NCBI GenBank assembly: GCA_030035585.1
Contig: CM057466.1
Span: 115,380,682 to 115,444,681 of the forward strand
Direction: 5' to 3'
Origin: Dugong dugon
Taxonomy: Eukaryota > Chordata > Mammalia > Sirenia > Dugongidae
Length of the DNA stretch: 64,000 bases
Shown here: in pieces, positions 48,190-60,600 of the stretch
How positions within the stretch are numbered: position 1 is the first letter of the stretch
How the letters are laid out: the number at the start of each line of letters is the position of its first letter
The notes under the pieces: model-generated
What the model was told of the DNA's origin: nothing
Seen by the model: only the letters and a program-made list of their open reading frames with translations
The model's database searches: none
Translations under genes and position numbers: made by a program

Positions 48190-48248
48190 GTAAAGTGCAA
48201 GTTAAGAGTTCAGACATACAAGTTGGAGACCTCATCATAGTGGAAAAG
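48190..48248 (+). CDS. ATP9B: ATP9B exon 6 (start of actuator domain)
   Basis: This is a very short exon of 59 nt. The acceptor is a long T-rich tract ending ttttttaag at 48189 and the donor is AAG|gttgat at 48249. Its first two bases finish a Gly codon from exon 5, then it encodes KVQVKSSDIQVGDLIIVEK. This is the first beta-strand region of the actuator domain; VGDLIIVEK is the conserved 'VGDxxxV' element of P-type ATPases. The donor gttgat is weak at +3 and +5. Because the exon starts with gtaaagtg, the 3' splice site reads aag|gtaaag, a donor-like string, which makes correct polarity depend on the upstream T tract. The exon sits between a 21.5-kb and a 9.2-kb intron. The frame, the match to ATP9B and the exon 7 continuation make the call secure in spite of its size. 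Confidence 0.96.
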
Positions 48249-48738
48249 GTTGATGCATTTTTAATATATTTTAGAACCTATATATGCCAGTTATTAACAT
48301 TTTGCCTGATTGCAAGTAACTTTTGAATCTGAAGGAAACTGTTGGAGACATGTATTTAAAATTTTAACACTCTTGCATAAGGATTATAGATACTGAAGAC
48401 AAATCAAGATTTTTGTATATTCTGTCTGTTTTGCTAAAGTACATTTCAGTGTCTGTAGGTGAAGTCGTATTTTGTCTGAAATAAGAATTGTGTTAATTGC
48501 TTTATGTTGCATTGTCAAATATTTCATTTGCCCAAAGAATTCTAATAGAACCTATTTGCGCTAGGATCTGTTTTATTTTCCAGAGCTTTCTTTTAACAGA
48601 TAGCTGTGTGGTGCATAATTTTGGGGTATTAATTCTTATGGTTTAAACCTCAGAGCGAGTAGTGAGTGGAACTAAAAGATCCTGTGTGTTAAAAAGGAAG
48701 AGTTTAGGTCGGTGCAAGAAGGAGCCATGAGAGACCCA

Positions 48739-49054
48739 GAGGCGGGGGTCACCAGGGTGTGGACATCTAGCAGGCCGAGTGTGTGGTGTGGTCTGCGTGA
48801 GGTTCACGGTGGGGTGGACAGAGGTCACTAGGACTGTGGCTGTGGCTGCAGGCTGAGTATGTGGTGTGGTCTGTGGTGAGGTTAATATTTGTGTAGACGG
48901 AGGTTATCAGGGCTGTGGACGTCCTGGCAGGCTGAGTGTGTGGTGTAGTCTGCGATGAGGTTCACGTTGGGGTGAACGGAGGTCACCAGGACTGTGGACA
49001 TCCTGGCAGGCTGAGTGTGTGGTGTGGTCTGTGGCAAGGTTCACGTTTAGGTGT
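48739..49054. repeat. 79-bp minisatellite, about four copies
   Basis: Units begin caggc-c/t-gagt at 48771, 48849, 48928 and 49007, giving periods of 78, 79 and 79. Each reads caggctgagtgtgtggtgtg, then tctgyg...aggttcacg, ggaggtcaccagg and ctgtggac. A partial unit precedes the first full one. Copies differ by a few percent to about ten percent. Confidence 0.92.
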
Positions 49055-49206
49055 GGAGAGCTCCTGTTGGCACCCCTCCCTTACAGGTGAGTGGGCGTAA
49101 CACATAGTGTGAGTCTCCTGTTTGTAAGGCACTAGCACACCAGCTGTCTGTCCAAGGAAGGATGTTGTTGGCTAGCTACACTCTTTTCTTTAATGTCCTT
49201 TTCGCT

Positions 49207-49400
49207 TTTTTCTTTTTTTTAAGGCTTTAGGGCCACTTTTATTTCTTTCAAATGACAAGTTTCTCTGAAGGTCCCTACAGAGGAGGTCACAAGTCCCTGG
49301 TGCCCCTGACGCCACACAGGGATGTGCCCAGCCCGAGCCGTTGCCACAGAAGTCCTCCTCTAAATGCCTGACATTTCCTTAATCCATTTCATTACCATTA
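49207..49400 (-). pseudogene. Possible 3' end of a retrocopied mRNA
   Basis: On the minus strand a stretch ends in gaaagaaataaaagtggccc, then taaagcc and an A-rich tail (ttaaaaaaaagaaaaaag, 49207-49223). An AATAAA signal about 15 bases before a tail is what a processed pseudogene shows. The upstream part is GC-richer than the intron around it. I do not recognise the parent gene, and no target duplication was found by eye. Confidence 0.4.
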
Positions 49401-49439
49401 TCCATACTCAGAGAATACTCTGCTGTGCACCTAAGTAGA

Positions 49440-49530
49440 CGTGCGGTCTGCCCTCCAGTTGCCTAGGCTCACTCTGAGAAATAATATAGCATGTAAAATA
49501 ATATGGAATTAAGTTAGTATACTGATACTT
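49440..49530. repeat. Copy 1 of an unnamed dispersed repeat
   Basis: It shares the 17-mer gccctccagttgcctag and diverged flanks with 51680-51770, in the same orientation. Confidence 0.55.
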
Positions 49531-50643
49531 AGTTAGTGTTGGTTTATACTGGTGCCTTGGGTACCACGCTTTTCATCCAGTGTTACATTTTATGCTGTTG
49601 TAACAATGCCCATGGGGCACCCTTGTATGTGTGCCTGCACATGTCTAGGATAAATTCTAGAAGAGAGGTTGCTGAGCCATTCTTCATCGCCTCACAGTCT
49701 CTGTAGGTCAGGAGTCTGGTGCAGCGTAGCTGGATCCTCTGTTCAGGTGTCTCTCAGAACTGCAATTGTGGTGGCAGTGTTGCTGGATTTCCTTGAGTCC
49801 CCCCAGGATCTGATGCCAAACTCACACACATGATTGGCAGGGTTCAGCATTCATTGGACTAAGGGCCTTGCTTGGTTCCAGGAGCTGTTGACCGAGGCTG
49901 CCCTCAGTTCAGCCACATGAGCCTCTTCAGGACACACAGCTGGGCTGAGACTTCGTCTGAGTGAGCTGGTGAGAGGGTGGCAGATGCAGATGAAGGAGAG
50001 AGGGTCCGCCAGGCGGAGGTCGCAGTTCATTTGCAACCTAACCTTGGAAGTCGTTTTTACTTTTGAAAGTTTTCTCACTTTTTGACTTTTGGGGCTGGAA
50101 GATTGGCATAGAATCCATCTTTGTGCATCAGGTGATCACTGTTTATCTCATTCTTCATCTCTATTTCCTTCTTTCCTCTCCTCAGTCATTTTCTTATCTT
50201 CACTGCCGAGTTTGATGTAGCTGTGCGCTCACCTTCTTATTTCTCTGTAGCCTTCCCATCTGCAGCTCTTGAATCAGTCCTTCCCATGGTTTGGATACAT
50301 CACTCTCCAGCCCTGTAGATGGATGTGCACGACACCAACCCAGATCTCTGTCCTTCCGTCCCCTCGGCTTCTCATCTGTCCCCACAGGCGTTTTCTTGAT
50401 CAGTTAGAAAGAGATTGGATTAGTGAAGCTTGCCTAGTAGATGTCCAGGCTGAGTTCTGTTTGACATAGTGGTTGCACATCTGTGTTTTTCCTTGTCGTT
50501 TCTGTTTTCTGGTGGGCGGCATGCTGTGGGTGGTACCCCAGAGAGAGGTTAGTGTTGTACATGGTGTGCAGTGAAGGCAGAGTGCCTCAATTAGTTCCCT
50601 TGTCATCATTTCCTGATGTACTCTACCTTTTATGTGGTGTTAG

Positions 50644-50793
50644 CCCTTCCACCCAGAGGTGCCTCAGAAGACAGGCCTGGTGATCTGCTTCTGAAAGGTC
50701 ACAGCTGTGAAAACCCAATGGAGCAGTTCTGCTCTGCACACATGGGGTCACCGTGAGTTGAAACTAACTTGACAGCAGCTAATAACAATATCC
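50644..50793 (+). repeat. AfroSINE, 5'-truncated older copy
   Basis: Long-form middle (gcctggtgatctgcttctga) and tail (catggggtcaccgtgagttg, gacagcagctaataacaata). The tRNA-like head is mostly missing. Confidence 0.8.
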
Positions 50794-51679
50794 CTTGGGA
50801 GATAAAACCTCACAACCTTACTGTAAAATAAAAAGTAAAAGTTTTGGTAGCAGAGTTAGAGGAAGGGCTTCTGAGATATTTTCATGAACCTTTAGGAGAT
50901 GTTGCTACACCCCAACCTGATTAATTTTTTTTATATTGTCAATTTATCATCTATTTTCATATAAAAACTTCCATGTTTTACTTACCAAAGGCTTGAGACA
51001 TAATTTCCAATAATTCTGTGAATTAGTAAACTTTAAAGTAGTAAATTCATTTTTGTGGTTTTTGTAGTGATAAAAGATTTTTATCTTACCAATTTACCTA
51101 ACCTTTATAAGGAAATAACAAAGATTTTATAGCAAATGGCTTTCTTCTTTTACTTTTTATTTGAGAATTCTGTGTATGTTTAGCCTGACAAAAAAAGTTA
51201 TTTCTCCTTTATTTGTAAAACCATATTTCTAGTTAGACATTCATGTTTGAATATTTTCATGGTGGTGGACTTTATGTTGTCAGGTACTTTTTTTAATTCT
51301 ATGTTTTAACATGGAATTAAGTTAGTACATTGATATCTACTTTATGGATATTTAGAAGAAAACCATTTTATGGCTACTTAAAGGAAAAATGCTCATCAGC
51401 TTTGTAGCATGCTCTAGATGTGGATGGTTCTAGAACGTAAAGGAGATGAACAAAACATGGAGTGGTGGAACGAGCACAGGTGGGTTTCAAGGTGGATGGA
51501 TCTGGGTCTGAACTGCTTCTCAGCTTCACCCCTGTCCTAAAGAAACATCTCCCTGCATATACTTGTACACTGGTGGGCAGAACTGCCAAACTGAAAGTTG
51601 CGTCCACTGATGAGGAGATTGGCAGGCATGAGGTAGTTACCACCTGCTCAGCACTCTGCCATACACTGAAGCGCAGCAT

Positions 51680-51770
51680 GCCATCAGCCCTCCAGTTGCC
51701 TAGACACACTAGGAAATGACGTACTGTGTAAAAAATACCGCGTGGTTAAAACTACATGCTGATGACCTAG
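51680..51770. repeat. Copy 2 of an unnamed dispersed repeat
   Basis: See the copy at 49440. After the shared 17-mer the copies diverge but keep cact and gaaat landmarks and end near gatac/gatgac and tag. Confidence 0.5.
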
Positions 51771-52014
51771 ACCACGACTAAAATTAGTAGGACGGGCTGT
51801 CAGTGGTTGTTCTTCAGCGTCCCTAGGGGTTTTTTTGGAGGATGTGACTCAGCTTCTCCAGGGCCCTGCAGGAGCTTCCTGGCTGTCTCCCTGCTTCCAT
51901 CTTGTCTTCCTATGATTGCTTTCCTAGAGAGTAGTCGGAGTGGTCTCTTAGGAATAGGAAGTGATGATAGAGCTGGCCTTCCGTATCAGTGAGGAATGTC
52001 TGCACCATTGCTGC

Positions 52015-53300
52015 TCGGACCATGTATTCATCATATGGGCACCACGCACAAAACTCATTCCTGTGCAATGACCTAAACGTAAAAATGCAAAATTTAAGAT
52101 TTCGGAGAAAGTGTTAGAGAATATCTATATAAACTTTGGCATAGCGAGGCATGTTTTAAACATGACTTTGGACCCCAAACCATGAAGAAGATAATTGTAT
52201 TTGATTTCTATTCAGATAAAAACCTCTGTACTTTAATAGAGATCTGAAAGTGAAAAGACAATCACAGACTGAAAGAATATACTAGAAGTGCATGCAACTT
52301 ACACGTGATAAGCATCCAGAATATGTCAGAGCTTTGTAACTCAGTAAGAAAAGTGGGCAGAGGATATGGATGGGCCCTTTGTAAAAGAGGGAACCTGAAC
52401 GCCAGCCCTGGTGGAAGGAGGCTCCCCACCCAGTCATCAGGGGGAACACAAGCTGAATCAGTGTGAAACCATTTCACCCCCATAGGTGCCAGGCGTAAGC
52501 GAGGATGCTACCAGGGGGATGTCGCGCACCCTTTGTCTGTGGGAATGGAAAGCAAGTGGCAATTTCCAGAAATGCTTCAGTCACATACACACCATTTGAC
52601 TTCACAAGTTCACTTAATAGAATACAGTCTAGAGAGTGGTTGGCAAACTATGGCCTGTGGTCCAAATATATCCTTTTCATGTGGGTCTGTGAGCCTAGGA
52701 TGATGGTTAAACAAGCAAAGAAAGAAGAGTATGTGACAGAGACCATGTGTGGCGGAGACTATGTGGCCTGCAAGATGTTATGTGTTACAGGAGCCTGCCA
52801 ACACTGTTCTAGAGGCTCTCTCCCACACATTGCAGGTTCTTTGCAGCATTGTTTGTAGTAGTGAAAAATTAGAAATGATCAAAATATTCATCAACAGATA
52901 ACACTTAAGTAAACTAGGAAAAAAATCTGACACTGAAGTACTAAATAGTGACTGAAACAAACTAAGCTGTATTCCTCAATGTGGGAAAACCTGAAGGACT
53001 CAGATTCATAGAAGAGAGTTGGTTAGTTGCAGAAGGATGTTCATAGTATAATAGTGTTTATATGAAACTTCAGGTATGCAAAGCAGTATCATTAGCAATG
53101 AGTGCACGTACAACACAACTGAAGATACGCAAGGAAATGAACGTGAAATTTAGACTAGGAGTTACTCTGGGATGGGGTGGGGGTATGCGAGGGGCCATTG
53201 CTCTCTTGGTGTTTTATATCATAAGCTCTATGTTTGGTGTATTGGTGTTTGTGTTATTTTGTGTACCTTTTGTTACATTTTAAATATGACATAATAAACT
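52015..53300 (+). mobile_element. Old L1 3' part, sense strand
   Basis: Degraded ORF2-end text (aaaactcattcctgtgcaat, cacagactgaaagaatatac, aagtgggcagaggatatgga) leads to a 3' UTR and an end at tgacataataaactaaaaag. It is interrupted at 52630-52815 by a DNA-transposon fragment. Very decayed. Confidence 0.65.
52630..52815. mobile_element. hAT-type DNA transposon fragment
   Basis: The phrases gttggcaaactatggcctgt, ggtccaaata and gacagagaccatgtgtggcg match a common non-autonomous hAT family of placental mammals whose exact name I am not sure of. It interrupts the old L1. Confidence 0.6.
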
Positions 53301-56300
53301 AAAAAGGAGAAGGAGGTCATTTAAGGTAAAAGGATGTTTTCACCTGAAAACATCATTTCAGGAGAAGGTGTTGGTAGCAGTACAAAGCGTGACTCATTTA
53401 GGGAATTCGAAACTGTCTTACGTGGCCAGAGTAGAGTTGGTATTTCGAAGACTGTTTAGGGTAATGGCTTCCTAGATAATTGTGGGCTTTTATATGTTAT
53501 GCTAAGCATATTAAAGAGTCTCATCCTGAGATTTTATCTTCTGAGTTGGCAAGCCTGTATATGAGATTTTAAGCAAGGGAGTGATGTGAACTCATTAACT
53601 GTTTGCTAATTCTTACTAATTATTCAGGTTTTTTAATGAAAGTTTTTTTTTTTAATTTTAATTTTGTAGCCTGAGATAGTATGAGCACTCAAATATTTTA
53701 TTGAATAAATGAATACTGCAACTATGAAGTCTATTTCCTTATGTGTCTGTTACTTATATGTATTTAATGTTTGATACTAGTGTTGAGCAATAAAATTATT
53801 CTTAGACCTACTTCCTTTAGGTTAATTAACTTTTACGTGCTTAATATATTTTCAGTAAGTGTGTCTCAGTTGGAAAACCTTGATTTTCAGCTTTTCTGGT
53901 TTAGACCTGGTATTAAGGACTTGACTTTTTAGAGTTAACTGTTCATAACAGTTCATTATTTTTCAGTTTTTCCAAAGAAGCTTTTGTTAAAAAGTAAGCA
54001 TTAAGTGATGTAAACCATATAACATACAGTTACTTGCATAATATCGCAATATTCTAGATTAGGTGTTAATTTAAATGAGATAAGGCCTCTCAAACTATTA
54101 GTTTCAATAAAAATCCATTTGATGTCAAGGGTTATATTATACCTTTGTGCTTGTAGGGAGAAGTAATTCTAAAGATCCTCTTCTGGCTTAACAGAGAAAC
54201 CTTAAAAGTGTTTAAACTTTCAGACAAACATGTCAACTTAGAGACTTTCAGAAGGTGAAGGTTATATTTTACAGGATATAGCACCAATCTCTGAAGTTCT
54301 AGTGCTTTAAAAGAGTCCTCAGAACCGAAAACAGAACAGGATGGTACATTTTCATTGAGTGTCTTCACTGGACACAGTGACATGTAGGAGCTGAAGACTG
54401 GCCCCATTGTGAATGCTCTCAATTCAATACTTGATCATGAAGAAGAAGTCTGCTTTTCCTGTAGCTAGGGGAAGGAAGAACATTTTCTTTATCTTATTTT
54501 TCTGAGATAATGCGATTTAATAAGAGCCAACAGAAAAGAATAGGCCTAAAGTTTAAAATGAAGGTACAGAAATAGAAGTAGGCAGAAGAGAATTAAGTAC
54601 ACCACATGTAATGTTCTGCTTCTACAGCTTTCCTTTATGCTGTATCCTTGGCAATACTTTTTCTAAAATGTAGTTCTGTATAAGATCCCTTAACTCTTGT
54701 TTCCAGCATTTCCTTTCCATCTCAGTTGGTTTCTAAGCATGTAATGTTTCTGCCTTATTTAGAAGTGAGATGAGAAAGTTGAGTGGTGCGTCCTATTAAG
54801 GCTACAACTGATGTAACATTTTATAAGTATTCCTGTTACATTACGAACAGTGATTTTCCTTATTATTATTATTACCTGTTCTCTCTTTTTAGTGCAGCCT
54901 AAGGCAGTGGCATTTAAACTTTTAAAATTGCACAATAAGAACTACATTTTATATCAGGAGCCAGTACCTGCAGATATATGCAGCTAAAACAAAAGTTTCA
55001 TAGATCGAGCTCTCTCTCTCATAAACATGAATTTCTAACTAGAAATATGGCCTTACAAATAAAGGAGGAATAAGTAACTTTTCTTGTTAGTGCTAAATGT
55101 TGCTAGAATTCTCAAATAAAAAGTAAAAGTACATGACATAATTGATACGATTGATCTCAGAGAGAGAGAATAAAATATTAAGTATATACATGGCCTATCC
55201 TATCCTACTTTATCCTTTTTAATGTAAAAAAAATCAGTTGCAGCCAACTACATTGATTTCACTGTCCTTCTTTTGGGAAAGTGATCCACAGTGAAATATA
55301 TTGGCTTAGGATATAGTGTAAACCTTGGTTTCACGACCACATTTCCATGACAACTTAGCACAGTAATTCAGAGACACAGGGCAGTAATTCAGAGACATGG
55401 GACAGTGACCCCTTTCGCTTTCTACTTAAGTATAACAGGAAGTATCCGTTTTTGAAAGGTTAAAACATTTAGGAAGGTTTTTCATTGAGGGTAGATATTT
55501 ATTTATTTTGCTTTTGGCTTTTTTTTTTTTTTTTCCTTTTTAATGTAAACTTTTAATGTAAAGTTCTTGAACATTCCAGTTGCCACACATACCTCAGGTG
55601 AAAGACTGGTATTTTAGTCTTCAAAGTGGTATGATAGGTGACATTTCAGAACTTTTATGTTGAATTCTGACAGAGGCACATCCTGGCGCTTTATCTTGGT
55701 TGGTGATCTCAGTGGTGGTTAGGAAGCCAGTGGCCTTCTTTGGTGATTGGGAGAGACCTGCTCAGTCTCTGGGTCATGTGACAGGTCTCAGTATTCCCAA
55801 ATATGAGTCCCTGATAAAACAAAAAAACATTTTCAGTGTACAAGTTCTGCCTTAAGAATTTGTAGTCTCTGGATTCAGTTTTAAGGTGATTAAGGCATAA
55901 TTTTGATGTATGAGGGCAAAGATAACATCTACACTTACAGGAGACAAGTCAGAAACAAATCTTATCACATAGGCTAAGAGCTGTCCTGGAGATTACCTAA
56001 ATCTCGCTGGTGGTCCTAGGATTGAATTTATTTAGAGTAGTTCTGAAGTTCTTGGGCAGCTTCAGAATACCAGTTGGGTTTTAGCTGTTAGTTGGCAGGC
56101 TAAGTGTGCCAGCTGTGAAGTGCCTCCAGCAGCACTGCAATGGGGAAAGGCAGTATTCTCAGTTCAGCTGCACACCCCCCTACACTTCTCATATTTATGT
56201 GTGAGAAATATGCCATGAACTCAGTGGATGCAAAGCTGGCGAGACATGGCCGAATCTGCAGGGCAACCACTAAAACTTTACACCTGCAATTTTATTTTTC

Positions 56301-56339
56301 CCCAGTGATTTTGTGGATTCTCTCAACAAAAATAACTCT

Positions 56340-56710
56340 GATTGGTGCTGAAAAAATATTTGAAGAAATAGTGGCTGAAATCTGAAATTTGACCAAATAA
56401 AGAAACATACAGATAACAACAAGCTGAATTAACCTTGGCTTAATAAACCTAAAGAAACCCAGGCCAAGACAAAGACAGGAAAAATGTTGCAACAGGCAGA
56501 AAGAAATAGCACATTACCTAGTGTATGCCTTTAAAGCTGTATATTTCTCTCTTAGCATAACTTTGGCTATGTTCCACAGATTTTGATATTTTGAGTTTTT
56601 ATTACTATTCAGTTTAAAATATTTTCAAGTTTTCATTGTGATTTTTTTGCTTGACCCAAGAGTCCTTTAGGTCCTTAACTGGCCATTCTTACTTTATGGT
56701 AGAAGATAGC
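56340..56710. mobile_element. L1 scraps in both orientations
   Basis: 56340-56520 reads as sense L1 (ggtgctgaaaaaatatttga, aaacccaggccaagacaaag), whereas 56525-56710 reads as antisense ORF2 (tttctctcttagcataactt, ttttgcttgacccaagagtc). Either an internally inverted insertion or two fragments side by side. Confidence 0.55.
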
Positions 56711-57452
56711 TTTATCCTACAACGTATCTTTTTTCAGACTTAATAACTTAGTATGTTTATATTGTCGACTAACAAGTAATCCATGTTTTCATCATGTATA
56801 TATAAACCTTTACTTACATCTCAAAAAGTGTACATATTTCATGAAATCAGTATGAAGCAGTGTTAAATTATGCATCTTTTCTATAGGTTGAAACAGTTTT
56901 CCCAATTGATAGAAATTTTAGTAATAATGATTTTTCTGTTTTGCCTCATAACAGGGTACCTCCTCATATTTGAGTTTTGTTTGTTTGTTCAGTGGTACAT
57001 TTATTCATTTATTCAGCAGTTGCTAAGTGTTTAGTTTATGATGTGCATGCTCTATATTATGGTAGGCATTGCATGGCTTAAAGAAGCAGAGAACACTAGC
57101 CTTACTTTACTGGGTCATTTAGTCTAATACAGAGACGTTTTCTTATAGGGCAGTAGCTGCTGTATTATATGTATGTGTCAAGGTACAACAGAGGCACAGA
57201 AATGGCAGCGTTTAACATATTTATGAATGAAGCACTTTTTAAGTTATCAGTAAATGCCATTTATATGGTTCTCTAATGGGGAAAAATCTTAGAGGTACAA
57301 CTAAAATATGAATTAAAATGATAATTTTTGATTTACAGATGGTACATGCTAATTACTTCAGCATAAAATTTAATTATTACCTTAATTGCTTTTACTAGCT
57401 CTTTCTACTTTGGAATGGAATTGTGTTCATACATGTTTTATATTTTTTGCAG

Positions 57453-57504
57453 AATCAAAGAATTCCATCGGACATGGTATTTCTTAGGACTTCAGAAAAA
57501 GCAG
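57453..57504 (+). CDS. ATP9B: ATP9B exon 7 (actuator domain, continued)
   Basis: The exon is 52 nt. The acceptor is tattttttgcag ending at 57452 and the donor is G|gtattt at 57505. It encodes NQRIPSDMVFLRTSEKA plus the first base of the next codon (Gly). NQRxPxDMxFLRTSE is a hallmark stretch of P4-ATPases just before the catalytic DGET loop of the actuator domain, which should start the next exon and is not in this window. Exon 6 (59) plus exon 7 (52) total 111 nt, a multiple of three, so skipping both would keep frame but delete the start of the actuator domain. Only about 160 bases separate this exon from the antisense L1 that begins at 57666. Confidence 0.96.
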
Positions 57505-57665
57505 GTATTTTTCTTTTTTTAACTGTTGGCGATGATTTGGTATTTTGGCAGCTTAATTTTCATTTTGAAAGACAAAAATAAAATTTAGGCTTATAAAATT
57601 TTTTCTTTGATAATATGCACATATTGAATTCATTAATTTCAGAATCACATTTAACTGTTATTTTA

Positions 57666-60600
57666 GTTTCCAAGTGTTTGGTTTTTTTTCCTTGTTTTTT
57701 CTGTTGTTGATTTCTACTGTTATGGCTTTATGGTCAGAAAAGATGCTTTGTAATACATATTTCGATTATTTGGATATTGTTAAGGCTTGCTTTATGGCCT
57801 AATATGTGGTCTATTCTGGAGAATGTACCGTGTGCATTGGAAAAGAAAGTATACTTGACTGCTGTTGAGTGGAGTGTTTGGTATACGTCTAAGAGATCAA
57901 GTTGGTTGATTGTAGCATTTACCTCTTCTGTGTCTTAGTTGAGCTTCTTTCTGGGTGTTCTGTCCTTCACCGAAAGTGGTGTGTTGAAGTCTCCTACTAC
58001 TATCGTGGAGCTGTCTGTCTCTCTTTTCAGTGTTGTTAGAGTTTGTTGTATGTGTTTTGGAGCCCTGTTGTTGGGTGCGTAAATATTTATTATAGTTATG
58101 TCCTCCTGGTGTATTGACCCTTTAATTATTACATAATGTCCTTCCTTATCCTTTGTGGTGGCTTTTACTTTAAAGTCTATTTTGTCAGAGATTAATATTG
58201 CCACTCCTGCTCTTTTTTGAGTGTTGTTTGCTTGATATTTTTTTTCCCATCCTTTGAGTTTTAGTTTGTTTGTGTCTTTAAGTCTAAGGTGTCTCTTGTA
58301 GGCAGCATATAGACGGATCATGTTTTTTCATCCTGTCTGCCACTCTCTGTCTCTTTATTGGTGCATTTACATTCGGCATAATTATTGATAGGTATGAGTT
58401 TGGTGCTGTCATTTTGCTGTCTTTTTTTGTGTGTTGTTCACAGTTTCTTTGTTCCACTTAATTTTTTATGCTGAGTCGTTTTTCTTTATGCATTTTCTTT
58501 TCATCTATTTCATTGTTGTTGATTTTGTATTTGCTGAATCTTTATATTTTTCTAGTTTTTTATTTTGACTTGCAGGATTGTTAGTTTCCTTTGTGGTTAC
58601 CCCTGTTTTTCTAAGTTTATACCAGTTTATTTCTTTATATCGCCTTGGCTTCCTCTCCATATGAAAAATCTGTGTCTACATTTTTTAAGTGCCTGTTTTT
58701 CGTTTTAATGTTGTCATCTTTTACATATTGACACCTGTTTCCCTATTTTCAGTGTTTTAGCTTTGGTTTATTTTTGTGACTTCCCTACCTGGTTGCTCTG
58801 CCCTGTGTTCTAGTCTTGGGTTGTTATGTGATATTATTGATTTTCTAACCAGAGGACTCCCTTTAGTATTTCTTGTAATTTGGCTTGGTTTTCGCAAATT
58901 CCCTAAACTTCTGTTTATCTGGAAATACTCTAATTTCGCCATATTTGAGAGACAGTTTTGCTGGATATATAATTCTTGGCTGGCAATTTTTTTCCTTCAA
59001 GGCTTTATATATGTCATCCCATTGGCTTCTTGCCTGCATGGTTTCTGCTGGGTAGTCTGGGCTTATTCTTATTGACTCTTCTTTGTAGATGAGTTTTTGT
59101 TTATCCCTAGCTGCTCTTGAAATTCTCTCTTTATCTTTGGTTTTGGCAAGTTTGATTATAATATGTCTTGGTGACTTTCTTTTGGGATCTACCTTAATGT
59201 GGGCTTCGATGAGCATCTTGGATAGATATCTTGTCATCTTTCACGATATCAGGGAAGTTTTCTGTCGACAAATCTTCAACAGTTCTCTCTGTATTTTCTG
59301 TTATCCCCACCCCGTTCTGGTACTCCAGTCACTCATAGGTTATTCCTCTTGATAGAATCCCACATAATTCTTAGGGTTTCTTCATGTTTTTTAATCCTTT
59401 TATCTGATTTTTCCTCAAATAAGTTGGTGTCAAGTACTTTATCTTCAATCTCACTAATTCTGACTTCCATGGCCTCAATTCTGCTCCTGTGACTGGCTTT
59501 CTATTGAGTTGTCTCATTCTGACATTTTATTGTTAATATTCTAGATTTCTGACTGCTGTCTCTCTATGGATTCTTGCAGCCTGTTAAATTTGTCATTATG
59601 CTCTTCTCTAATCTTTTTAATTTCCTCTATTGTGTGTTCTGCATTTTGACTAATTTCCTTTCTAATCTCTTGAAGAGTTCTGTATGTTAATCTTTTGTAT
59701 TCTGCCTCCAGTAGTTTCAAGAAATTTTCCTCTTCTGGAAAATCTCTTGATTCTTTGTTCTGGGAGCTTGCTGAAGCCATCCTGGACTGCGTCTTTATGT
59801 GATTTGATATTGAGTGTTGTCTCCGAGCCATCAGTAAGTTATATTTATTTATTTTATGTTTGCTTACTGTGTCCTAGCTTCTTATTTTATTTTGATATGT
59901 CCAAACAGGCTGCTCATGTGAACTAGTTTGATTATTGGCACCTTTGAAGCTCTAATGTCCTGTCACCAGGTAATCAGATCTGTTACTAGGTATGTGAGCT
60001 CAGGAGTCTGCCCACTCCTCCTGTGTGGATTCAGCTCAGGTGCCCAGGTAGATAGCCAGTAGGTGTGTAGTGCAGGCTCTCACCTACAGTCCTAGATAGG
60101 CATGGATGATTGGTGTAGTAGGCACAAGCATCTCGCTGCAACAGGTGGACACACTCTGATCAAGGCAGGGGGCTGACTGCTGCCCCTGAGTGTCCAGGAG
60201 GAAGGTGTGTCCTTGTTCCCTAGAACGCGCAGGTGGGTGGGTTTTGCAGCCAGACTATGAGCACCCAGTGCTGCTGGCTGTAAGGACTGGGGGGCACCTC
60301 TTATTCTTGGGCCCCTATCGCAGGTGGTTAGGTGGCGTGGGTGGAGCCACCAGTCCTCAGGCCACTGACGTGGGTAGGTGAAGACCCTGCTTAATGGGCA
60401 GAGCAGAGTCAAATGTCACGAACCTGCCACTTCACAGCTGAAACAGTTGAAGTTACACTTTAGGTATATACCCTGTTGTACTGCAGTAATGAGGGCCTAT
60501 GCTGTTGAAATGGGCCCACAGAAGTCTATGAAGGGGGAAAGGCACTCAAAGTGCGTGGATCCCTTATGCCTGTGTCTAGGCAAAGGAGCTGTGCCTACCC

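Larger units (their letters stand above)
48249..57452 (+). other. ATP9B: ATP9B intron 6
   Basis: A 9,204-bp intron. It holds a minisatellite (48739-49054), a possible retrocopy end (49207-49400), an AfroSINE piece (50644-50793), an old L1 (52015-53300) with a hAT-like insertion, and L1 scraps (56340-56710). Otherwise 49531-50643, 50794-52014 and 53301-56339 show nothing I can name; a 16-base T run sits near 55520. Confidence 0.85.

Noticed and set aside
48739-49054. CRISPR-like spaced repeat
   Set aside because: The units are contiguous tandem copies without unique spacers, in a vertebrate intron.
10063-57504. ATP9A instead of ATP9B
   Set aside because: The acidic [16 protein letters not shown] tail and residues such as [12 protein letters not shown] fit ATP9B as I recall it and not ATP9A.
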